Source: an uncultured Collinsella sp.
GTDB taxonomy: Bacteria; Actinomycetota; Coriobacteriia; Coriobacteriales; Coriobacteriaceae
Assembly (NCBI GenBank): GCA_900544135.1
Contig: UQTU01000012.1
Coordinates: forward strand, 3,472 to 67,471
Direction: 5' to 3'
Length of the DNA: 64,000 nucleotides
A program made the translations under genes and the position numbers. Each line of letters begins with the position of its first letter. The stretch's first letter is position 1. Under the pieces are notes generated by a model. It ran no database searches, was not told the origin of the DNA, and saw only the letters and a list, made by a program, of their open reading frames with translations. Of the stretch, positions 26,102 to 36,609 are shown piece after piece.

Positions 26102-26779
26102 TCAATCAAAATCGTCTTGCCCAAGATCGGCATACAGGCCGCGTTTACGAATATAGCCGAGCACGGACTCGCTCGTAAGATAGCGTACGCTCATGCCGCG
26201 AGCAACCCGCTTGCGAATGTTGGTCGAGCTAATCGCCAGCGCCGGGATCTGGATATACCGCACGTCAAACGGCAGGCCCGACTCTTTGATTCGCGCGCGA
26301 GCAGTATCGATATCAAAGCCCGGTCGCGTCGCAGCAATAAAGGTTGCCAGTTCGGCAATCTCATCAGCATTGTGCCAGGTCACTATATCGATAATCGCAT
26401 CAGCACCCGTAATAAAGTAGAGCTTTACCTGAGGCGGGTAAAAGTCGCGCAGGGCGCGCAGCGTATCGGCTGTATAGGTGACACCGGCACGATCGATCTC
26501 GAAGCGGCTTGCCAAAAAGGCCGGGTTCGCGGCGGTCGCGAGGACCGTCATGGCATAACGGTCCTCGGCCGGCGTCACCGGTTTGTCGAGTTTAAAGGCA
26601 GGCGAGCCCGCCGGCATAAAGAGCACGGCGTCCAAGTCGAGGGACTCACGTGCCTGCTCGGCGGTCACCAGGTGACCGTAATGGATGGGGTCAAAGGTAC
26701 CGCCCATAATGCCGAGCCTAAACTCCTGCCCGTCCTCTATGGGAAGCTCGGGCAGACCGATTCCACCGCGCAGTGACAT
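26102..26779 (-). CDS. nadD: Nicotinate-nucleotide adenylyltransferase
   Basis: Makes deamido-NAD from nicotinate mononucleotide and ATP. It has 225 residues. The nucleotidyltransferase motif GIMGGTFDPIHYGHL is at about 23-37, with YTADTLRALR and the C-terminal ISSTNIRKRVARGMSVRYL. The first 20 residues are a short extra tail. It lies 3 bases after obg. Confidence 0.96.
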   Translation of the reverse strand: MSLRGGIGLPELPIEDGQEFRLGIMGGTFDPIHYGHLVTAEQARESLDLDAVLFMPAGSPAFKLDKPVTPAEDRYAMTVLATAANPAFLASRFEIDRAGVTYTADTLRALRDFYPPQVKLYFITGADAIIDIVTWHNADEIAELATFIAATRPGFDIDTARARIKESGLPFDVRYIQIPALAISSTNIRKRVARGMSVRYLTSESVLGYIRKRGLYADLGQDDFD

Positions 26780-26782
26780 GGC

Positions 26783-28261
<1,479 letters not shown>

Positions 28262-28264
28262 CTA

Positions 28265-28309
28265 CAAAAAAGAGGGAGACCCTTGAATCCTAAAACTCAA
28301 GTGCCTCCC
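28265..28309 (-). terminator. Intrinsic terminator between rpmA and obg
   Basis: On the minus strand GGGAGGCACTTGA pairs with TCAAGGGTCTCCC (one mismatch, one G-T) and is followed by TCTTTTTT. The obg ribosome site follows within a few bases, so it probably tunes obg below the ribosomal proteins. Confidence 0.88.
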
Positions 28310-28334
28310 ACATATGTGCTCTATGAAGGGTGAA

Positions 28335-28592
28335 TTACGCGTTCGCGAGCGGGCGTACGCTGACCCTGTGCTTGATACCCTTGTGGAACTCAACGGTACC
28401 GTCGACCAGCGCGAACAGCGTGTCGTCCTTGCCACGGCCAACGTTCTCACCCGGGTGGATGTGCGTGCCGTGCTGACGGACGAGAATCGTGCCCGTGGTT
28501 ACCGTCTGGCCGGCATAGCGCTTCGTGCCAAGGCGCTGACCGCGGGAGTCACGGCCATTACGGGAGGAACCGAGTCCTTTTTTGTGTGCCAT
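28335..28592 (-). CDS. rpmA: 50S ribosomal protein L27
   Basis: Large-subunit protein near the peptidyl transferase centre. It has 85 residues. [22 protein letters not shown] and [29 protein letters not shown] are diagnostic. There is no N-terminal cleavage extension of the Firmicutes type: the protein begins directly with MAHKKG. It lies 33 bases after rplU. Confidence 0.98.
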   Translation of the reverse strand: MAHKKGLGSSRNGRDSRGQRLGTKRYAGQTVTTGTILVRQHGTHIHPGENVGRGKDDTLFALVDGTVEFHKGIKHRVSVRPLANA

Positions 28593-28625
28593 TGTGTATA
28601 CCTACTCTTTCGTTACGAGTGTAAT

Positions 28626-29000
28626 CTACTCGGCGACGGGAGCCTCGGCAACAGCCTCAGCCTCTGCCTTGACAGCCTTCTTGGCGCGGGAGGTAGCCTG
28701 AACCTTCACGATCTTCAGCTTGGTGAGCTGCTGACGGTGACCCTTCAGACGACGATAGCGCTTGCGCTTGTGGAACTTGAAGACCAGCTGCTTCTCGCCC
28801 TTGAACTGCTCAACGATCTGAGCGGTAACCTTGGCCTTGGCCAGCTTGTCGGGATCGGTGACGATCTTCTTACCATCGTTGAGGAAGATAACCGGCAGGG
28901 TGATCTTATCGCCCTCATTGCCCTCGATCTTCTCGACGGTGATGACATCGTCGGTGGCGACCTTGTACTGCTTGCCGCCCGTGTTAACGATTGCGTACAT
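28626..29000 (-). CDS. rplU: 50S ribosomal protein L21
   Basis: Large-subunit protein. It has 124 residues from the ATG at 29000 (AAGG upstream), giving MYAIVNTGGKQYKVATDD, the family start. GDKITLPVIFLNDGKKIV and KFHKRKRYRRLKGHRQQLTKLKI follow. The last 20 residues are an Ala/Glu/Lys tail. It is first in the rplU-rpmA-obg unit. Confidence 0.97.
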   Translation of the reverse strand: MYAIVNTGGKQYKVATDDVITVEKIEGNEGDKITLPVIFLNDGKKIVTDPDKLAKAKVTAQIVEQFKGEKQLVFKFHKRKRYRRLKGHRQQLTKLKIVKVQATSRAKKAVKAEAEAVAEAPVAE

Positions 29001-29042
29001 GTTTACTTGCCCTTCATGCATCAGTTAGTGCAACAGCCGAAT

Positions 29043-29071
29043 ATAGTAGCAGGCGATAATACCCCCGTCAA
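29043..29071 (-). promoter_or_regulatory. Promoter of rplU-rpmA
   Basis: On the minus strand, -35 TTGACG, 17-base spacer, -10 TACTAT. The -35 box overlaps the stop of the upstream radical-SAM-linked gene. Confidence 0.65.
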
Positions 29072-29880
29072 CGAGTATGTGGAGCAAATCCACAAGTTCG
29101 CACAGGTATGGGGCTGACGAGTCGGCCCTCGTCGTCCTCGCATGCTTGATTCTGACGCTCGACATCGTAGGAGCAGATGGTCACGAGGTCTTGCGTACCG
29201 GTGGAAACAATAGGTGCATCGACGCCCGGGGTCAAGCCCTGCAACAAAACGTCAGCTGCGGAAAGCAAAATTTCCGGACGCATGGAGCCCTCATTATCGG
29301 CATGGGTGTCGAGCATGAGCACCAGATGGTCCGGGCGCTCCCCTGCCTTAAGCTCATAGCCCACCAGTGTGTGGTCAAGGTCCAGGCGTTTGCTCTTTTT
29401 GCCGCGTGCGTAGTCGATGCCGTGGCCCGCGCGCAGCGTATCGATAGCGCGACGCACCTCGTCGGCGTCCACCGGTGCCTCAGGGTCAAGATGCAGATCG
29501 ATACGATACGACAGACGCGTGAGTTGCGCCGTCAGCGCCGGCGTGCGCACGTCGATGTATGCCGCCTCGATGGGGGCCAGATCGGCCGGAGATGCCGCCG
29601 CCAAACATTCAAACGCCTCATCGAGCGCAACGAACTCAGTCATAAACAAGTCATACCACTCGCAAGTCGACGACGTTCCCACCGGCAGCGCCGACGAAAA
29701 GCCCACACGCATATGCGGAGAGAAGCCCTGCGTCACGGCATAGGGCAGCCCCGCGCGACGCACGATGCGCTCAATAGTATGAATCACTTCGAGATGGCCC
29801 AGGTACTTAAGGCGGTCGCGCTTGCCATAGCGAACGCGAAGCCTAAAGAGCGTGGGGTTGTCGGTCAGGCGCTCACTCAT
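29068..29880 (-). CDS. Radical SAM-linked protein (TIGR03936/DUF2344 family)
   Basis: Function unknown. The 270 residues match the family usually fused to or next to a B12-binding-like radical SAM protein: RVRYGKRDRLKYLGHLEVIHTIERIVRRAGLPYAVTQGFSPHMRVGFSSALPVGTSS-type sequence, with the second half carrying SYRIDLHL and AGERPDHLVLML. It overlaps the radical SAM gene upstream by 4 bases, so the two are surely cotranscribed and probably act together. It lies directly before rplU, an association also seen in many Firmicutes and Actinobacteria. Confidence 0.88.
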   Translation of the reverse strand: MSERLTDNPTLFRLRVRYGKRDRLKYLGHLEVIHTIERIVRRAGLPYAVTQGFSPHMRVGFSSALPVGTSSTCEWYDLFMTEFVALDEAFECLAAASPADLAPIEAAYIDVRTPALTAQLTRLSYRIDLHLDPEAPVDADEVRRAIDTLRAGHGIDYARGKKSKRLDLDHTLVGYELKAGERPDHLVLMLDTHADNEGSMRPEILLSAADVLLQGLTPGVDAPIVSTGTQDLVTICSYDVERQNQACEDDEGRLVSPIPVRTCGFAPHTR

Positions 29881-31754
29881 GCGCGATCACCCACCAATAC
29901 GTTCTTGGCATGAAGCGTGGGGCAGATTCCGCAGCCGGTGCACGAGGTACGGGTACAGTCGGGCGTCGTGACGCCCTCCAACGAGCGGCGGTATTCGCGC
30001 TCGAGGAAGCCGCGCGAGCAGCCGGGGCTCACATGCTCCCACGGCAGACGCCAGTCCAACTCGTAGGGCAGGTGCACAAGCTCATTGAGGTCGATGCCGT
30101 TTTTGGCAGCAGCCTCCTTCCAGTTATCGAGCGAGAAATGCTCTACCCAGGCGTCAAAGCGAGACCCCGAGCGCCAAGCATCGATGATGACGGGCGTCAT
30201 GTCACGACCGGCGCGGGAGAGCGCGGCCTCGATGAGCGAGGTCTCGGCATCGTGGTAATGCACGCGGACGGCACGGTTGCGAACGCTCGTGATAAGCAGC
30301 TTCTGGCGACGCTTGACGTCGTCGTAGTCGAGCTGCGGGCACCACTGGAACGGCGTGGCAGCCTTGGGGATAAACACCGAAACCGAGATGGACACCGAGA
30401 TCGAGCCGCGACGAGCCTTGGGCACCACGGAACGACCGAGCTCCAGCACGTGATCGGCCAGATTGGCGATGGCCACGATGTCCTCGTCGCGCTCGCCGGG
30501 AAGGCCCATCATAAAGTAGAGCTTCATGCGGTTCCAGCCGGCCTCGAAGGCCGCCTTGGCCGCACGGTCCAGGTCCTCCTCGGTCACGTTCTTGTTAATG
30601 ATGTCGCGCATGCGCTGGCTGCCGGCCTCGGGTGCGAACGTCAGGCCGCCCTTCTTTTCGCCGGCGACCGACTCGGCCATATCCACGCCAAACGAATCCA
30701 GGCGCTGCGACGGAATAGACACGCGAATACCCGTACCCTCCAGGCGACGGTTGAGCCTGCCGAGCACGTCACGAATGCAGGAGTGGTCGGTCGTGGAGAG
30801 CGAGGTCAGCGACACCTCGTCATAGCCGGTCTTTTCCAGACCCTGAATCACCGACGAGACGATCTGGTCGGCCGAGCGCTCGCGCACCGGGCGATACGTC
30901 ATGCCGGCCTGGCAAAAACGACAGCCGCGGGCGCAGCCGCGCAGAATCTCGATAGACAGGCGATCGTGAACCAGCTGCGCATAGGGCACGCACGACTGCG
31001 ACAGCGGATTCGTGGCGCCGAAATCCTCGACGACGCGTTTGTAAACCACGGTCGGCGCATCCTTGCCCTCGCGCGGCACGGTGTAGCCATGCGGCGAGCA
31101 GGGCTCGTCGTGACGAACCTCATAGAGCGACGGCACGTAGTTGCCGGCAATGGATGCAAGCTGCTCAACAATCTGCGCGCGCGGGACTCCTTCGTCACGC
31201 AGGCGGCGATGCAGCTGGCAGGTCTCGAGCAGCGATTCCTCGCCCTCGCCGATGAGGATGGCATCGAAGAAGGCCGCGTACGGCTCAGGGTTGTACACCG
31301 AGGGACCGCCGGCGATGATGATGGGGTCGTCTTCGCCTCGGTCGGCCGCTAACAGCGGAATGCCAGCGAGATCGAGTGCCTCGAGGAAGTTCGTCACCGC
31401 CATCTCGTGCGGCACATGCAGACCGACGATATCAAACGAAGCGACGGGGGCAGCACCTTCGAGCGACAGCAGCGGAATGCCCGCCTCGCGCATGGCGTCA
31501 CCCATGTCGGGCCACGGCACATAGCCGCGCTCGCAGGAGATGCCCTCGGCCTGGTTAAGAATGTTGTAGAGGATGGCGATACCCTGGTTGGGCAGACCGA
31601 CCTCGTACACATCCGGGTAGATCAGGCAGCAACGGTAGTCGGCATCGGCCTTGGAAAGCGTGCCCCACTCGTGATCGATATAGCGACTCGGCTTTTCGAC
31701 CTTGGCGAGCAGCGGCTCAATTAAATGAAAACAGTCTTGATACGGAACGCGCAA
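29877..31754 (-). CDS. Radical SAM protein, TIGR03960 family
   Basis: Function unknown. It has 625 residues from a TTG at 31754, chosen for the AGGGG 7 bases upstream; an ATG at 31793 would overlap the previous gene and has no ribosome site. An N-terminal B12-binding-like domain (PDVYEVGLPNQGIAILYNILN) is followed by the radical SAM core with RGCARGCRFCQAGMTYRPVRER, the CxxxCxxC cluster site near residue 290. The C-terminus holds a second Cys group (CTRTSCTGCGICPTLHA) that could bind another cluster. It pairs with the TIGR03936 gene downstream. Confidence 0.9.
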   Translation of the reverse strand: MRVPYQDCFHLIEPLLAKVEKPSRYIDHEWGTLSKADADYRCCLIYPDVYEVGLPNQGIAILYNILNQAEGISCERGYVPWPDMGDAMREAGIPLLSLEGAAPVASFDIVGLHVPHEMAVTNFLEALDLAGIPLLAADRGEDDPIIIAGGPSVYNPEPYAAFFDAILIGEGEESLLETCQLHRRLRDEGVPRAQIVEQLASIAGNYVPSLYEVRHDEPCSPHGYTVPREGKDAPTVVYKRVVEDFGATNPLSQSCVPYAQLVHDRLSIEILRGCARGCRFCQAGMTYRPVRERSADQIVSSVIQGLEKTGYDEVSLTSLSTTDHSCIRDVLGRLNRRLEGTGIRVSIPSQRLDSFGVDMAESVAGEKKGGLTFAPEAGSQRMRDIINKNVTEEDLDRAAKAAFEAGWNRMKLYFMMGLPGERDEDIVAIANLADHVLELGRSVVPKARRGSISVSISVSVFIPKAATPFQWCPQLDYDDVKRRQKLLITSVRNRAVRVHYHDAETSLIEAALSRAGRDMTPVIIDAWRSGSRFDAWVEHFSLDNWKEAAAKNGIDLNELVHLPYELDWRLPWEHVSPGCSRGFLEREYRRSLEGVTTPDCTRTSCTGCGICPTLHAKNVLVGDRA

Positions 31755-31764
31755 CGGAAAACCC

Positions 31765-32694
31765 CTAAGCAGCGAGATCGGATGCGTCCTCATAGGACGC
31801 CATAGGACGGGTAGCGCCCGCGACCGTGGTCACCAGATCGCGAACGCGGGAGAACGTGGCAGTGACCACCTCGTTGGCACGGCTGTAGTCGACATCGCGC
31901 TCGTAGAGCGAAACGAGCGCACGGCCCATGCCATAGGTGCCCGCGGCAGCAGTGAGCGCCTTGACGGCAAACCCAATATGCGGCGTCTGCTTGACGAGCG
32001 CACGGGTGACCGCGCGGATCACAAGACCGCCGGCAAGCACGCCCGCGACCTCGTAGCCGCGCTCAGGCTTAATGCCGCGTCCAAAGACGGCAGCGAGCTC
32101 AAAGAGCATGCCCACCTGAGCCAGCGCCATAACGGGATAATCGGCGCCCGGCAAAAACACCAGCGCACCGGTCGCCATATTGGTGAGCGCGCACGAGGTA
32201 ATGATACGATTGGCCGCCGCGATGCGCATGAAGGCAAAGTTCGCCGCAAAAGCCGTTTCCTTTTCGGTGCGATCGAGAATCCAGCGGGCAAGCGTCTCGA
32301 GCAGATACGTCTTATCGGTTGCCGCCACCACGCCGAGCATGGGCGTGGACTCCTCGATAAACGGCACCTCCACAGCAGACTCGGCAAGCACGCACACGGG
32401 CGCGCCGGCGATCACGAGCTCCTGCACGGCACTCTCCAAGCGGTCGGAACCGCACGAGAGCACCAGTACCACATCGGTATCGGTCTTTGGAGCAATTCGC
32501 TCCTCCCCCAGACGCTCGACGCGCACAATGCCCGAGGTCGTCTGCGGCACAAAGGCGTCACGCACCGTCTCGGCCAGAAAGCGCGAGGCGGACGAATCCA
32601 AATAGACCGAGACGCGCACCGGCGTATCGGAATCCTTCTTAACGGACGCGCCCATCTTAAAAGCGCGGGTCAGCTTATCTACGGGAATTTTCAT
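31765..32694 (-). CDS. DUF697-like membrane-associated protein
   Basis: Not firmly recognised. It has 309 residues. The first 140 resemble a small alpha/beta domain with VRVSVYLDSSAS and VVLVLSCGSDRLESAV but no P-loop. The second half is hydrophobic and Ala/Gly-rich; ANFAFMRIAAANRIITSCAL, followed by FLPGADYPVMALAQVGMLFELAAVFG, looks like DUF697/YcjF C-terminal domains, which often follow Era-like GTPases. It lies between rodA and the radical SAM pair on the same strand and may be cotranscribed with the rod-shape genes. A GTPase-derived origin without the nucleotide site is speculative. Confidence 0.7.
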   Translation of the reverse strand: MKIPVDKLTRAFKMGASVKKDSDTPVRVSVYLDSSASRFLAETVRDAFVPQTTSGIVRVERLGEERIAPKTDTDVVLVLSCGSDRLESAVQELVIAGAPVCVLAESAVEVPFIEESTPMLGVVAATDKTYLLETLARWILDRTEKETAFAANFAFMRIAAANRIITSCALTNMATGALVFLPGADYPVMALAQVGMLFELAAVFGRGIKPERGYEVAGVLAGGLVIRAVTRALVKQTPHIGFAVKALTAAAGTYGMGRALVSLYERDVDYSRANEVVTATFSRVRDLVTTVAGATRPMASYEDASDLAA

Positions 32695-32712
32695 AGCAAA
32701 CCCCTCCAGCGG

Positions 32713-33939
32713 TTACGCGGCGCCCGAACGATGCCGCCATATGGATTGTACGATACCCACCGTCAGCAGCTGAATCATCATCGAAGACGAACCGAAGCTA
32801 ATAAACGGTAGCGGAATACCGGTAATCGGCATCATGCCAATGCACATGCCGATGTTTTCGAAGGTCTGGAACGCCCACATGCCAACGATGCCCACACACG
32901 ATAGGCGCAAGAACAGCGACTCACACTTAAAGGCGACGCGAATCGTCGAAAAGATCAGCAGCACGTAGAGGCACAGGAGCAAAAAGGAACCGCAAAAGCC
33001 AAAGGTCTCGGATAGGAAGGCGAAGACAAAGTCGGTGTGGAACTCAGGAAGAAAGCCGCCGGCCGACTGCGTCGCATGGCCCAAACCCTTACCAAAGAAG
33101 CCGCCCGAGCCAACGGCGATAAGCGACTGCTGCAGGTTGTAGGCATCGTCCGAATCGGCATTATTGGGGTCGATAAAGACCGTCAGGCGGTTCATCTGAT
33201 ACTGCTTGATGAGCACATCGTGGCCGAGCAACGAATCAAAGACCGAATCGAGCGCCAGGACGAGGGCCACCAGGCCCACAAGCAGGGCCAGGGTCGACAG
33301 CACCCATTCGCGGCGCGCACCGCTCATGCAGATGACGATGGCGCCCGAGACCAGCACGACCAGGCCCGAGCCCAGGTCGCCCATGGCAACGACGGCCAAA
33401 AACGGGATGGACAGCATGCCGCAGAGCTTGACGTAGTCGCGAACGGTATCGATGCGGCCGTTATACTGCGAGCCAAGCGTGGCGATAAAGAAGATGGTGA
33501 TGAGCTTGGCAAGCTCGACCGGCTGGAATGTCAAGCCGATACCGGGAATCTTGATCCAGCCTGTCATGCCCAGACCGCCCGTATAGGACAGACCCGGAAT
33601 CTTGGGCGAGAAGATCACGATCAGGTCGATGACGAGCAACGCCGTCGAAAAATTGGAAATACCGCGCAGATCGGTACGCCAGACGAGCACCGCAAGCACC
33701 GCGCCAATGCCAATGCCCAGCAGGTGGCGCGAGAATGAGGCGTCGGCCTTAAACTGTGACGCCGACCAAATAATGATGGCGCCATAGGCAACGAGCGCGA
33801 CGGTAGCCAGCAGCACACCGATATGCACCTTTTGGCGAAACGTACCGCGCGAGGCCGAAAGTTGCTTGTTGACGCGGTCCAGGCTGCTGCGAGAGCCGGT
33901 CTTGGTTGAACGGAACAGATCCGCCGGAGAAAAATCCAT
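32713..33939 (-). CDS. rodA: Rod-shape glycosyltransferase RodA (SEDS family)
   Basis: Peptidoglycan polymerase working with PBP2 in cell elongation. It has 408 residues with about ten membrane helices after a 45-residue cytoplasmic tail. Family blocks are GWIKIPGIGLTFQPVELAKL, MGDLGSGLVVL, QQSLIAVGSGGFFGKGLG and DFVFAFLSETFGF, ending with TGIPLPFISFGSSSM. The equivalent catalytic Asp lies in the large outer loop. It directly follows mrdA, its usual partner. Confidence 0.95.
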   Translation of the reverse strand: MDFSPADLFRSTKTGSRSSLDRVNKQLSASRGTFRQKVHIGVLLATVALVAYGAIIIWSASQFKADASFSRHLLGIGIGAVLAVLVWRTDLRGISNFSTALLVIDLIVIFSPKIPGLSYTGGLGMTGWIKIPGIGLTFQPVELAKLITIFFIATLGSQYNGRIDTVRDYVKLCGMLSIPFLAVVAMGDLGSGLVVLVSGAIVICMSGARREWVLSTLALLVGLVALVLALDSVFDSLLGHDVLIKQYQMNRLTVFIDPNNADSDDAYNLQQSLIAVGSGGFFGKGLGHATQSAGGFLPEFHTDFVFAFLSETFGFCGSFLLLCLYVLLIFSTIRVAFKCESLFLRLSCVGIVGMWAFQTFENIGMCIGMMPITGIPLPFISFGSSSMMIQLLTVGIVQSIWRHRSGAA

Positions 33940-33948
33940 CGCAACCTC

Positions 33949-36018
33949 CTATCGAACCGAAGAATCGCCCGAGGCCGAAGAGGTATCGGGCTCGTCATAA
34001 ATCACGCCGAGCACGTCGCGCACGACATGCATCGCGGTATCCGAACCACCGCCGCCCTGCTCCAGGACAGTAGCGATGACATACTTGGGATCATCGGCCG
34101 GTGCATAGGCGCAAAACCACGCGTATTCGTCCTCGCCGCTTTTCTCGCCCGTGCCCGACTTGCCGTACACCTGCGGCGTCAGGGTGCCAAAGTGAGCCGC
34201 CAGGGACGTCGATGCCGTGTAAATCACGTCGTGCATGCCGTTGCGAACAAGAGTCAAATCCGAATCGCTGTTGATCTTGGCCTCCAGGCGCTTCTTCTTG
34301 CCCTTGCCGTTGTACTTATAGGCATCGCCGTCGCCATCGCGCGACACGGCAGACAAAAACACGTGAGGCACGTACTGTTTGCCGCCGTTGGCAAGGCCCA
34401 TGTAGGCGCACGCCATCTGCAGGGGCGTCACCAGGATGTCACCCTGGCCGATGGCAATGTTGGTCATATCGCCGGCATTCCACTTGCGGTCCTCGGCAGA
34501 GGCGTCGGTAAAGTACGACTCTTTCCACTCGGCATCGGGAATACGGCCCGCGCCCTCACTCGGCAGATCGATACCGCAGGTCTTGCCTAGGCCCCAGCGA
34601 CGAAAGACCTCCTGCAGGCCCTCGGAATGTTGCTCGTCATAAAAGAAGGCCTTGCCCATGTCGTAGAAGACGGGGTCGCACGAGTTGGCGATACCCGACT
34701 GCAGCGTCATGGTGCCGTGGCCAGACGTCAGCCAGCAGCGCTTGCCCCAAGCCTTGCCCAGGCCCGTCCAATAGCCCGTGCAGTTGGTTGTCTGCGTTGA
34801 AGTGTAGGTTCCAAACTCAAGACCGGCCAGTGCCGAGAGCGGCTTGATGGTCGAGGCCGACATGTACTGTCCGCTAATGGCGCGGTTGAGCAGCGGGTGC
34901 GAACCCTTGTCATCATTGAGCTCGGTCCACACGTCATTTGAGACGCCGCCGATAAAGACGGACGGATCGAACTTGGGCTCGCTCGCCATGCCCAGGATCT
35001 CGCCATTGTTGGGATCGAGACACACCACAGCGCCGTTGCCGGCATTGCTGTAGCCAGTGGTCTTGGCAAGCTCGATGGCGCTCGCCAGCGCCGTCTCACA
35101 GGCCTGTTGGATCTTAAGATCGAGCGTGAGCTTAATGTCGGAGCCGGCCTTGGCGGGCACGGCGCCGGCCTGACCGGTCACATTGCCCGAGGCATCGACC
35201 TTGACGGTCTGCTCGCCACGAATACCCTGCAGCAGGTTTTCGTAGTAGCTCTCAACACCCGCCTGGCCCACGATATCGCCCGACTGGTACGTAATCTTGC
35301 CAGCAGAAGCATCATCACCGCCAGAGGTTTTCTTATTCTGGGCCTCGAGCTGCTCGGAGGTAATGGTGCCGGTATAGCCCAAAATGTGACAGGCCGTCTC
35401 GCCGTACGGGTACTGGCGCTCGGTACGCTCGGCAATCTTGACGCCCGGAAACTCGCCGGCGTGCTCCTGAATATAGGCAACCGTGGAGCGACGGACGTCC
35501 GTCGCGATGGTATGCAGGCTCTGAGCGCCCTCGGAATTGTCCTGAATATTGCGCAGCACCGCCACGTAGGGCATACCGAGCACGTTGGCAAGATGGCGAA
35601 CCAGAACCTCATCCTCGGCAAGGTCGCGGTAGGCCACGACAGCAAGTGAGGGACGGTTCTGGACAAGCGCCACGCCATTGCGGTCGAGGATGCGGCCGCG
35701 CACAGCGGGTGTGGTAACGGTGCGCGTCTGATTGCTATTAGCCTGCTTTTCGTAATAGTCCGACGAGACCATCTGCATGCCCCACAGCTTGACGGCAAGC
35801 GCCGCGAACATCGCCCCCACACCCGTGGTGAGGATGGAAAAGCGGCCCTTAAAGGCGGTCGCCGCGGTATTGCCCTCGCCCTCGGTGGCGCGCGGGGCCG
35901 TCCCATGCTGCGTATCGTAGGTAAAACGAGAATCGCCGCGACGCATAATGACCAGTGCGACCACGATGGCCACAACCAGCACGATACCGGCGATAATAAC
36001 CGTCATCTGGGAAGACAT
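33949..36018 (-). CDS. mrdA: Penicillin-binding protein 2 (class B transpeptidase)
   Basis: Cross-links peptidoglycan during elongation. It has 689 residues. There are two hydrophobic stretches at the N-terminus (about 5-25 and 60-80), then the dimerisation domain with RGRILDRNGVALVQN. The transpeptidase motifs are SASTIKPLSAL (Ser-x-x-Lys), IANSCDPVFYDMG (SxD variant usual for PBP2) and YGKSGTGEKSG (KSG box). The extra N-terminal helix is longer than in most PBP2 proteins. It stands in the mreBCD-mrdA-rodA order. Confidence 0.95.
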   Translation of the reverse strand: MSSQMTVIIAGIVLVVAIVVALVIMRRGDSRFTYDTQHGTAPRATEGEGNTAATAFKGRFSILTTGVGAMFAALAVKLWGMQMVSSDYYEKQANSNQTRTVTTPAVRGRILDRNGVALVQNRPSLAVVAYRDLAEDEVLVRHLANVLGMPYVAVLRNIQDNSEGAQSLHTIATDVRRSTVAYIQEHAGEFPGVKIAERTERQYPYGETACHILGYTGTITSEQLEAQNKKTSGGDDASAGKITYQSGDIVGQAGVESYYENLLQGIRGEQTVKVDASGNVTGQAGAVPAKAGSDIKLTLDLKIQQACETALASAIELAKTTGYSNAGNGAVVCLDPNNGEILGMASEPKFDPSVFIGGVSNDVWTELNDDKGSHPLLNRAISGQYMSASTIKPLSALAGLEFGTYTSTQTTNCTGYWTGLGKAWGKRCWLTSGHGTMTLQSGIANSCDPVFYDMGKAFFYDEQHSEGLQEVFRRWGLGKTCGIDLPSEGAGRIPDAEWKESYFTDASAEDRKWNAGDMTNIAIGQGDILVTPLQMACAYMGLANGGKQYVPHVFLSAVSRDGDGDAYKYNGKGKKKRLEAKINSDSDLTLVRNGMHDVIYTASTSLAAHFGTLTPQVYGKSGTGEKSGEDEYAWFCAYAPADDPKYVIATVLEQGGGGSDTAMHVVRDVLGVIYDEPDTSSASGDSSVR

Positions 36019-36031
36019 CTACGAGCCTCCC

Positions 36032-36604
36032 CTATTTGAGCTTACGGGTCTTGGGCTTAAAGCGCATGCCCGTCTGGCGTCCGCCACGTGCGGAGAATCC
36101 ATAACCGGACTGCGGCACGACGCCGGACATCAAAAACGGAATGGCAACCAGACCCGTCAGGATCGAAGACGGCAGCGCATGGCCGAAGATCGCCACGACA
36201 AAGCTCGTCTCCAAACCCATAAACAGCAAGATGATGCTGTAGATCACATTAATGACGAACGCGAAGGCGCCCACCGTGATGCCGCGCGCGCTCGGGGTAC
36301 CGCCCGTCTGACCGGCGGCGCTATGCACCAGGGCAAAAGAACCCACGGTCAGCAGGAGCGACATAACGCCCACCGGCACGGCAGCGGAAAGGTCATAGAA
36401 CAAGCCGCTGCAAAAACCGCACACGACGGCACGGGTCGGGTCGCCCGAGAACACGCTTAAGCACACCAGGATAATCATAAAGTTGACGCGACCGCCCGCA
36501 ATGGAGATCTGCGGTGCCAGGCCTGCCTGCAACAGCACGCACACGATGGCGGCGATTACAAACGTGCGGGAGCTCATCCCCTGCTCGTGTAGATCCATGG
36601 ACAT
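36032..36604 (-). CDS. mreD: Rod-shape-determining protein MreD
   Basis: Small membrane protein of the elongasome. It has 190 residues with five or six hydrophobic segments. FMIILVCLSVFSGDPTRAVVCGFCSGLFYDL is the most MreD-like block. The C-terminus is basic. Identity rests on position between mreC and mrdA as well as on sequence. Confidence 0.88.
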   Translation of the reverse strand: MSMDLHEQGMSSRTFVIAAIVCVLLQAGLAPQISIAGGRVNFMIILVCLSVFSGDPTRAVVCGFCSGLFYDLSAAVPVGVMSLLLTVGSFALVHSAAGQTGGTPSARGITVGAFAFVINVIYSIILLFMGLETSFVVAIFGHALPSSILTGLVAIPFLMSGVVPQSGYGFSARGGRQTGMRFKPKTRKLK

Positions 36605-36609
36605 GCCCC

